Assembly (NCBI GenBank): GCA_026710225.1
Contig: JAPORI010000107.1
Coordinates: forward strand, 1 to 5,436
DNA length: 5,436 nucleotides
Direction: 5' to 3'
Origin: Betaproteobacteria bacterium
GTDB taxonomy: Bacteria > Pseudomonadota > Gammaproteobacteria > Tethybacterales > Tethybacteraceae
The notes below the pieces were generated by a model that worked only from the letters and a program-made list of their open reading frames with translations, did no database searches and was not told where the DNA came from. Both the position numbers and the translations under genes were made by a program. Positions 1-4,285 of this stretch are shown piece after piece; the stretch's first letter is position 1, and each line of letters begins with the position of its first letter.

Positions 1-1
1 G

Positions 2-40
2 GCGCCGGAAAACGGAAGCCTGTTTCCGGCTGTGCTGTGA
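2..40 (+). CDS. Possible C-terminal tail of an upstream gene (partial)
   Basis: Reading frame 2 is open from the window edge and ends in TGA at 38-40, encoding APENGSLFPAVL then stop. The TGA would overlap a GTG start at 37 as GTGA, the same kind of 4-base overlap seen twice more in this operon (411-414 and 2232-2235). That architecture is the only support. Twelve residues are too few to identify a family. SctS or another export-apparatus gene would be expected upstream of sctT, but the tail does not obviously resemble SctS. Confidence 0.3.
   Translation, partial: APENGSLFPAVL
4..30 (+). repeat. 8-bp perfect inverted repeat before the STAS gene
   Basis: GCCGGAAA at 4-11 is the exact reverse complement of TTTCCGGC at 23-30. 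One further C-G pair (13 with 22) forms if A12 bulges. The loop is about 8-11 nt. No T-run follows, so it is not a classical intrinsic terminator. If transcribed it would form an RNA stem just upstream of the STAS start (GTG 37 or ATG 58), inside or at the end of the preceding gene. A role in processing or translation is only possible. Confidence 0.45.
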
Positions 41-57
41 GCAAGGGAAACGAACAG

Positions 58-414
58 ATGCAGTCGCCGGGTGGGAATCAGGGCGCCTTCAGTGGTGAGC
101 AATCGCTGCTGTGGCGCCCGGAGGGTCGCCTCGGCTGGCTGGCCGAGGGTGAGATTCCCGAGTTGTGGAAAAAGCAGCTGGCCGATGCCAGCAAGGTGTC
201 CGACGTGCTCATCGACTTGCGCGAAGCGGTCGGGATCGACCGCGGCGGCCTGAACATGATCGTCAAGCTGGTAATTGGCACCCGCCGGGCTGGGGTCGGC
301 AATGTGGTGGTTGCTGCCAACGCGCCGCGGGTGGTTGCCATGCTCAAGCTGGTGCAACTGGATTTGATTTGCAACCTGCTTGTCGGCGGCGCGGCCAGTG
401 AGGCTGGATCATGA
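58..414 (+). CDS. STAS-domain protein (anti-anti-sigma-like) in T3SS operon
   Basis: This is a soluble protein of 118 residues (125 if GTG 37 is used). I prefer ATG 58 because AAGGGA at 43-48 is a reasonable ribosome-binding site nine bases upstream; GTG 37 has no such site but would give a GTGA overlap with a possible upstream gene. The fold pattern is STAS. A first strand (LLWRPEGRLG) is followed by a helix, then the core strand VLIDLR, the loop GIDRGGL, a helix, the strand NVVVAA, and the closing APRVVAMLKLVQLD helix. STAS proteins such as SpoIIAA/RsbV have a D-S-S-G core in which a serine is phosphorylated by an anti-sigma kinase. Here the motif is D-R-G-G, so the acceptor is missing. Partner-switching STAS proteins control type III secretion in Bordetella (BtrV), but this copy lies within a structural operon and overlaps sctT by ATGA. 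Its function is inferred only: a constitutively active antagonist, or a structural or scaffold use of the fold. Confidence 0.75.
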   Translation: MQSPGGNQGAFSGEQSLLWRPEGRLGWLAEGEIPELWKKQLADASKVSDVLIDLREAVGIDRGGLNMIVKLVIGTRRAGVGNVVVAANAPRVVAMLKLVQLDLICNLLVGGAASEAGS

Positions 415-1190
415 CCGTTGATCCGAACTACTTTGGCACTTTCCTGCTGTGCATGCCGCGGATCATGGCGGTGCTGTTTTTCCTGCCGTTTACCCGCAAC
501 CAGTTCCTGCCGACGCCGGTGCGCTCGGCGCTGCTGGTTTCGCTGGCGATCTTCATCGCCCCGGCAGCACACGATCCGGCCTTTCCGATCGACAGTTCCG
601 ATCTCTTTTTCATGATTGCCCTGAAAGAGCTGGCGATCGGAGTGATGATGGGCCTGGTGATGGCGACGGTATTTTTCATTCCCCAGCTCATCGGCGATTT
701 CATTGACAACCAGCGTGGGGCATCGATCGCGCAAATCTACAATCCGTCCGCCGGCGGCGAGGCATCGATTCTCGGATCGACGCTCAACATGCTCGTTGCC
801 ACATTGTTTCTGATCGGCGGCGGCTTCGTGGCGCTGCTAGACATCATTTTCAATTCTTATCAGATCATCGGCATCCCCCAGATGCTGCCGGCTGATGTTA
901 CCGAGCGCGCCTATGCGCGCTTCGTTGACATCTTCTCGGGCCTGATCACGATTGGAGTGCTGCTGGCCGCGCCGATCGTCTTTACCATGATGCTGGCCGA
1001 ATTCGGGCTCGGCCTGGTTGGCAGGTTCGTCCAGCAGTTGCAGGTGTTCTTTCTGGCGATGCCGATCAAAAGCGTCATTGCGCTGGCGCTGATGATCGTC
1101 TACATAACGGTGCTGATTCGCATCTACACCGATCACGGATTGCCGTTCGAGCCGCTCAGGCAACTCATCGACGCGTTGGCTGATGGCTGA
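411..1190 (+). CDS. sctT: T3SS export apparatus membrane protein SctT (YscT/EscT/SpaR family)
   Basis: This 259-residue inner-membrane protein is of the usual SctT/FliR length. SctT assembles with SctR and SctS into the helical export gate through which substrates leave the cytoplasm. Hydrophobic segments lie near residues 8-25, 37-52, 62-90, 124-148, 172-198 and 212-237. The conserved stretch after the third segment is present (GDFIDNQRGASIAQIYNPS, about 95-113), as is a MPIKS motif near residues 207-211 before the last segment. The start ATG overlaps the stop of the STAS gene (ATGA), and its own stop lies eight bases inside sctU, so translation is coupled on both sides. A flagellar FliR is unlikely because needle-specific genes follow and no flagellar gene is seen. 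Confidence 0.95.
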   Translation: MTVDPNYFGTFLLCMPRIMAVLFFLPFTRNQFLPTPVRSALLVSLAIFIAPAAHDPAFPIDSSDLFFMIALKELAIGVMMGLVMATVFFIPQLIGDFIDNQRGASIAQIYNPSAGGEASILGSTLNMLVATLFLIGGGFVALLDIIFNSYQIIGIPQMLPADVTERAYARFVDIFSGLITIGVLLAAPIVFTMMLAEFGLGLVGRFVQQLQVFFLAMPIKSVIALALMIVYITVLIRIYTDHGLPFEPLRQLIDALADG

Positions 1191-2235
1191 GAAGACCGAA
1201 CCACCAACTCCGAAGAAGATTCGCGACTCCCGCAAGAAAGGGCAGTTCCTGTTTTCCAAGGAGATCGTCTCGCTGACCACCCTGATCATGGTCTCCGGTG
1301 GTCTCTACATGGCCAAGGACGAGATCTTCGGCCGCCTGCACGGGTTGCTTACCGCGGCGATCGCACTGCCCAACGCCAAGGCCTTTGAGCAGGTAGCCTA
1401 CGAGTTGACTATTGCTAGCCTGATTGCGATCGGCCTGGCGGCGCTGTTTACCTACGGCCCCGGGCTGATCTCCTCGATCCTGGCCAATGTCGGTCAAGTC
1501 GGGCTGGTCTTCTCGGCTGCCAAGATCAAGCAGGGCTTGAAGTCGCTCGATGCGATCAACAACGCCAAGCAGATGTTTTCCAAGAAGAGCCTGATCAATT
1601 TTGGCTTCAACATAATCAAGGTCATCGTCATCGCCGCCGCGGTGGCCTGGGTGGTGTTCGACTTGCTGCGCGACAACCTGTTGTCGCCTTCCTGCGGCAT
1701 GGTGTGCGTAGTTGATGTTACCGTCTCGGCGTTCATCTATCTGGTTTGCATCTGCGCGGCGGTCTTTGTTCCTCTGGCGGTGATTGATTATCTGATTCAG
1801 CGGCACCTGTACATGAGCGAGCTCAAGATGTCGATTGATGAAGTCAAGCAGGAGTACAAGGAGACCGAGGGCAACCCGGAAATCAAGGGCCAGCGCAAGC
1901 AGTTGCACCGCGAGCTGGTGATGTCGGATGCCCGGGCCAATGTCGCCAAGTCGTCGGTGATGGTCACCAATCCCACTCATTGCGCGGTTGCTTTGCGCTA
2001 TGTCGAGGACGAGACGCCGCTGCCCTATGTGGTGGCCAAGGGCGAGGGCTCGATAGCCAAGATGCTCATCAAGGCGGCCGAGGATGCCGAGGTTCCGATC
2101 TACCATGACGTGTCGCTGGCCTGGGATCTGTATGGCGATGTCGAACAGGGCCACTATATTCCGGTGCATCTGATGAAATCGGTGGCAACGGTATTGCGCT
2201 ACATCAACCAGCAGGCTGCGAGCCGGGCGACATGA
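1183..2235 (+). CDS. sctU: T3SS export switch protein SctU (YscU/EscU/SpaS family)
   Basis: This 350-residue membrane protein is of typical family length. It sits under the SctRST gate and switches the apparatus from early (needle, rod) to later substrates by self-cleavage. The N-terminus has the family signature EKTEPPTPKKIRDSRKKGQ. Four membrane segments lie near residues 28-46, 75-100, 141-161 and 181-204. The linker VKQEYKETEGNPEIKGQ (about 221-237) leads into the cytoplasmic domain. The autocleavage site N263-P264-T265-H266 is intact, with cleavage expected between N263 and P264, followed by the usual CAVALRY strand. The start ATG lies inside the end of sctT (8-base overlap). An oddity is cysteines C171 and C175 in the predicted periplasmic loop. 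FlhB is the only close alternative and does not fit the neighbours. Confidence 0.96.
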   Translation: MAEKTEPPTPKKIRDSRKKGQFLFSKEIVSLTTLIMVSGGLYMAKDEIFGRLHGLLTAAIALPNAKAFEQVAYELTIASLIAIGLAALFTYGPGLISSILANVGQVGLVFSAAKIKQGLKSLDAINNAKQMFSKKSLINFGFNIIKVIVIAAAVAWVVFDLLRDNLLSPSCGMVCVVDVTVSAFIYLVCICAAVFVPLAVIDYLIQRHLYMSELKMSIDEVKQEYKETEGNPEIKGQRKQLHRELVMSDARANVAKSSVMVTNPTHCAVALRYVEDETPLPYVVAKGEGSIAKMLIKAAEDAEVPIYHDVSLAWDLYGDVEQGHYIPVHLMKSVATVLRYINQQAASRAT

Positions 2236-2675
2236 ACGACGAGCGCCAGATCATCGCCGACCTGTTTGCCCAGCGCAAGGTCGCCCAACAGGTTTCCCGG
2301 CAGGGAGAGCGTTATGTCGCCCTGCTTGACGATCGCTTCAACGTGATCTACGAACGGGATCCGTATGCGGCCGCAGCCGAAGCCCGGTTGATCTTCGAGT
2401 TGGGAATGCTGCCGGTTGACGAGGGCCGGCAGGTGCGGGCGACGGTGCAGATGCTTGAATGGAATCACTACTGTCTGCGGCGCAACAGTTTCGGACTGGT
2501 GTTTTCCGAGGAGGGTGCCCGGGTGCAGCTGGTGCGCACGGTAACCAGAAGGCAGATCGACGAGCAAGACGGCACTGCCAATTTGCGCGCCTTTCTCAAC
2601 GCCGGCCGGCAGGCCTCGTTGGTGCTGGCCGAAGCCAAGGCGGCCGCGAGCAGCCCGCTTGGACTGGGTATCTAG
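2232..2675 (+). CDS. CesT-family type III secretion chaperone (putative)
   Basis: This small soluble protein has 147 residues, close to the usual 120-160 for class I secretion chaperones. Such proteins bind the N-terminal region of effectors as dimers and keep them export-ready. It has an N-terminal helix (2-24) and a strand YVALLDDRFNVIY (28-40). Next comes a hydrophobic patch with FELGMLPVDE (about 55-64), then a central MLEWNHYCLRRNSFGLVFSE block (about 74-93) resembling the 'lL..N........l.ld' pattern of CesT/Tir chaperones. A strand VQLVRTV follows, then a final helix NLRAFLNAGRQASLVL. The start overlaps the stop of sctU as ATGA, so it is co-translated with the export apparatus. No effector gene lies next to it, so its client is unknown. 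Family assignment rests on pattern only. Confidence 0.68.
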   Translation: MNDERQIIADLFAQRKVAQQVSRQGERYVALLDDRFNVIYERDPYAAAAEARLIFELGMLPVDEGRQVRATVQMLEWNHYCLRRNSFGLVFSEEGARVQLVRTVTRRQIDEQDGTANLRAFLNAGRQASLVLAEAKAAASSPLGLGI

Positions 2676-2681
2676 CAAAAT

Positions 2682-2711
2682 TTGGATTTGGCCAGCAAAC
2701 TGTGATATAAT
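2682..2711 (+). promoter_or_regulatory. Sigma-70-type extended -10 promoter for the needle block
   Basis: A perfect TATAAT lies at 2706-2711, preceded by TGA at 2703-2705, which makes an extended -10 (TGn-TATAAT). A weak -35 candidate, TTGGAT, is at 2682-2687 with an 18-base spacer. It sits in the only gap between the chaperone gene and the sctE-like gene, in a short AT-rich island within GC-rich DNA. A start of transcription six or seven bases after the -10 would fall at about 2717-2719, only 2-4 bases before the ATG at 2721. This would let needle genes be transcribed separately from the sctTU block. No activator site is recognised. Confidence 0.6.
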
Positions 2712-2720
2712 CAATATACC

Positions 2721-2969
2721 ATGCAACAAGAAAACAAAACCGAACCCAAAAGCGAGTTTGCCGTGCAGCTGGTTGCCTCCGAGGAGGTCTGCGAGCAGTA
2801 CGCAACCGAGATCAGCAGCCGGCTTGCCGAGGCCGAAAGCTCCCTCAAAGGCGGCCTGCCGCCGGACGAGGCGCTCAAGACCAAGGCGTTTCAGGCCGCA
2901 GCGACCAGCGCCAACTTCATCTTGAAGTTCATTCCGGCGCTGTTTCGCAGCCAGGCCCGCGGCGGCTAG
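2721..2969 (+). CDS. SctE/YscE-like needle co-chaperone (putative)
   Basis: This protein has 82 residues, is soluble and is predicted mostly helical. Helix 1 spans about residues 17-43 (EEVCEQYATEISSRLAEAES and onward). A Gly-Gly-Leu-Pro-Pro turn follows near 44-48, then helix 2 to about residue 78. A two-helix hairpin of this size just before the needle gene matches YscE/EscE/SsaE. In Yersinia YscE binds YscG, and the pair shields the needle subunit from polymerising. Sequence similarity is weak, and the call leans on size, shape and position. ATG 2721 has no Shine-Dalgarno site. An AT-rich first ten codons and a -10 box ending nine bases upstream fit leaderless initiation. GTG 2763 is a shorter alternative with no better site. 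Confidence 0.5.
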   Translation: MQQENKTEPKSEFAVQLVASEEVCEQYATEISSRLAEAESSLKGGLPPDEALKTKAFQAAATSANFILKFIPALFRSQARGG

Positions 2970-2990
2970 CAAAATCCACGCATCGACTCC

Positions 2991-2997
2991 AAGGAGG
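2991..2997 (+). promoter_or_regulatory. Strong Shine-Dalgarno of sctF
   Basis: AAGGAGG with a seven-base spacer to ATG 3005 is a near-ideal ribosome-binding site. It is much stronger than those of the coupled membrane-protein genes and fixes the needle start codon. Confidence 0.85.
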
Positions 2998-3004
2998 AAA
3001 AGTC

Positions 3005-3226
3005 ATGTCAGATCTGATGAACGCAATCACCCAGCCGTTTACCACGGCCGGATCCGAGCAGCAAGCCGACCTGGGGGCGCTGGCCGAGACGCTTGACGTC
3101 ACCAACCCGGAGCAGGTCAACGAGTACACCCGCCAGTGGAACAAGTACAGCGCTGAGTTGATGGTCGAGGCCTCGACCCTCAAGCGGCTGGAGAAGTTGC
3201 TCGAGACCCTCATCAGCAAGATGTAG
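3005..3226 (+). CDS. sctF: T3SS needle subunit SctF (YscF/EscF/SsaG-like)
   Basis: This 73-residue protein is exactly needle-subunit sized. It polymerises into the hollow extracellular needle through which effectors travel. The family pattern runs through the second half: NPEQ (36-39), an aromatic-polar helix with Q-W-N-K-Y-S-A (43-49), then E-A-S-T-L-K (55-60) and a C-terminal amphipathic helix ending L-I-S-K-M. This lines up with SsaG-type needles, which have NPE, QYS, ESxxxK and a terminal I-x-K. There is no signal peptide, as expected for a T3SS substrate. The ribosome site AAGGAGG (2991-2997) is seven bases before the ATG and is the strongest in the window, in keeping with the many copies needed. 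Inner-rod SctI is the main alternative, but the NPE/YS pattern favours the needle. Confidence 0.85.
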   Translation: MSDLMNAITQPFTTAGSEQQADLGALAETLDVTNPEQVNEYTRQWNKYSAELMVEASTLKRLEKLLETLISKM

Positions 3227-3229
3227 GCG

Positions 3230-3250
3230 CTCCCGCCTTGCAGGCGGGAG
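3230..3250 (+). ncRNA. Stable hairpin directly after the needle gene
   Basis: CTCCCGCCT (3230-3238) pairs perfectly with AGGCGGGAG (3242-3250) around a three-base TGC loop, starting four bases after the sctF stop. No T-run follows, so it is not a standard intrinsic terminator. In operons with one highly expressed member, such stems typically protect the upstream mRNA end or reduce read-through. Here it would favour sctF over the genes after it. This is an RNA structural element, not an independent RNA gene. Confidence 0.6.
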
Positions 3251-3279
3251 GAGCGTGCACGGTGCGGCAGGAGGAGTAA

Positions 3280-3675
3280 GTGGCTGAAATCGTTTCCGGG
3301 ACTGCGGCGGCAGTTGCCGATTTTCGCCCGGTTGCCGAGGATGTTTTTTTGCGGCGACTGCCGGCCGAATATCTGCAGCCGGGCTTGCCGAGCACGGTTG
3401 CCCATGAACGGCTGGCTGCGGCGGCAAATCTCAGTCAGCCGGCCAACAAGGTTGCCGATCCGCAACTGCGCGAGGCGCTGCGCTACGAGGCTCACGATCG
3501 GGCTGCGATTGCATCGCATAACTTTGCCGACCGGCTGATCGACTGCCATGCCTGGTGCGACCGGCTTGCCGGCAGCGGCGATAGCGAAGCCGGTGAAGTC
3601 GCGCAGGTGCTTGATCAGGCCAAGGAACTGGCCGAGCAACTGATTGCGGCCAGAAACCTGGTGATCTACTGCTAG
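3280..3675 (+). CDS. Unassigned 131-residue protein in the needle operon
   Basis: I do not recognise this family. The start is GTG 3280, supported by AGGAGG at 3269-3274 five bases upstream. The protein is soluble, with no membrane segment or signal peptide. It appears helical: a Pro-containing N-terminal third, a central ANLSQPANKVADPQLREALR stretch (49-68), and two C-terminal helices around residues 76-96 and 103-125. It ends in a cysteine. C89 and C93 form a C-H-A-W-C pair in the first of these helices. It lies between the needle gene and a YscG-like gene, so a role in needle or rod assembly, as a substrate or as a chaperone is likely by context only. The inner-rod protein SctI is expected near here in related systems, but I do not see its typical C-terminal pattern. 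Confidence 0.75.
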   Translation: MAEIVSGTAAAVADFRPVAEDVFLRRLPAEYLQPGLPSTVAHERLAAAANLSQPANKVADPQLREALRYEAHDRAAIASHNFADRLIDCHAWCDRLAGSGDSEAGEVAQVLDQAKELAEQLIAARNLVIYC

Positions 3676-3695
3676 GGGAAGCAGACGCTGTTTTC

Positions 3696-3992
3696 ATGGC
3701 GCGTTTGGTCAGCGAGCGGGAATACATCGATTTTCTTGCCCTGTTCGCCAACAACCTGATCGAATCGGGTGCCTTTCGGGATGCGGCCAGCGTCTACCGG
3801 CTGCTAGCCCGCCGCGAACCGCAGCAAAATCGCTGGCTGCTTGGATACTGCCACTGCCTGCTGTGCGCTCAGGATACGCCTGCCGCAGCCACCGCCCTGG
3901 CCAGAGTTGCCGCGGCTCATGCCGCTGAGCCAGAAGCCCTGGCGCGACTGCAGCGGCGGCTGCAATTGCTGCAAAAGCGCACCGGTAAGTAA
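3696..3992 (+). CDS. TPR-like SctG/YscG needle chaperone (putative)
   Basis: This 98-residue, all-helical soluble protein has a tetratricopeptide-type layout. The helix pair FANNLIESGAFRDAASVYRLLARREP (about 17-42) has the A/G spacing of a TPR. A second pair follows, NRWLLGYCHCLLCAQ (45-59) and TPAAATALARVAAAHAAEP (61-79), and then a capping helix. YscG, EscG and SsaH are small TPR-like proteins that, with an SctE partner, bind the C-terminal helix of the needle subunit. Size, fold and position after sctF fit. ATG 3696 lacks a well-spaced ribosome site: the purine stretch AGGGGAAG at 3674-3681 is about 14 bases away. Initiation may therefore depend on translation of the gene ending 20 bases upstream. 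C52, C54 and C57 form an odd C-x-C-x-x-C cluster. Confidence 0.62.
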   Translation: MARLVSEREYIDFLALFANNLIESGAFRDAASVYRLLARREPQQNRWLLGYCHCLLCAQDTPAAATALARVAAAHAAEPEALARLQRRLQLLQKRTGK

Positions 3993-4038
3993 GGCAGCAG
4001 ACTGCCAAATCGGCAAGCCAATGCAAAAGCCGATTTTT
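3993..4038 (+). terminator. Tandem hairpins with T-run ending the T3SS operon
   Basis: Immediately after the stop at 3992, GGCAG (3993-3997) pairs with CTGCC (4002-4006) around a four-base loop. Then AAATCGGC (4007-4014) pairs perfectly with GCCGATTT (4029-4036), and the T-run extends to 4038. The second stem with its Ts is a plausible intrinsic terminator, although its 14-base loop is long. Position at the end of the last + strand gene supports it. Confidence 0.6.
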
Positions 4039-4285
4039 CGGTGTGAGACGGCTCATTCATCGGGAATTTATACATAAAAATAACAAAAATCTTTTCTGGT
4101 TGCGCTCTTTTTATTATGGGTCCTCGCGTTATATGGTGGGTAAATTAAGCCTGAAAATCTGGGGCTACGCGTTTTGTAGAGGGTGATTTTATTCGTTAAT
4201 CACCTTGGGATACAACTGCAATCCGCCGAGATTGTCAGCTTGGTGGTGCGCCAGTTGCCGCCGAAGTTTGCAGCATTGTGCGGTT
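4039..4285. other. Noncoding gap between convergent genes, AT-rich to about 4200
   Basis: About 250 bases separate the T3SS operon terminator from the stop of the - strand gene. The part from roughly 4060 to 4200 is markedly richer in A and T than either neighbour, with runs such as CATAAAAATAAC and TCTTTTTATTATGG. I see no convincing gene, tRNA or promoter pair. A short + strand frame opening at GTG 4183 has no ribosome site and runs antisense into the next gene. The composition may mark the old edge of the secretion island or a relic insertion. Confidence 0.6.
4182..4204. repeat. 7-bp inverted repeat in the AT-rich gap
   Basis: GGTGATT (4182-4188) and AATCACC (4198-4204) are exact reverse complements with a nine-base AT-rich spacer. 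A G-T and an A-T pair can extend the stem outward. No T-run follows in either direction. It could be a weak terminator for the - strand gene, whose stop is 82 bases away, or a protein-binding site. Confidence 0.4.

Noticed and set aside
78..734. Open frame of 218 codons on the - strand opposite the STAS gene and sctT
   Set aside because: It is highly basic and low in complexity, and is antisense to sctT, whose family match is clear.
1165..2169. Long open frame of 334 codons on the - strand opposite sctU
   Set aside because: It lies wholly antisense to an unambiguous sctU, and its translation is rich in H, R, Q and D with no recognisable pattern, as expected from the complement of GC-rich codons.
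411..2235. Flagellar FliR/FlhB instead of SctT/SctU
   Set aside because: The neighbours are a needle subunit, a CesT-type chaperone and needle co-chaperone-like proteins, with no flagellar gene in view.
2199..2972. Open frame of 257 codons on the - strand across the chaperone and sctE-like genes
   Set aside because: It crosses two + strand genes and the promoter gap, shows no domain pattern, and conflicts with coupled + strand genes.
2929..3639. Open frame of 236 codons on the - strand opposite sctF and the 131-residue gene
   Set aside because: It is antisense to the needle gene with its strong ribosome site, and has no recognisable domains.
4100..4134. Promoter candidate (TTGCGC with TATTAT or TTATAT) in the AT-rich gap
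   Set aside because: The spacers are about 8 or 23 bases, neither workable, and no + strand gene follows for it to serve.
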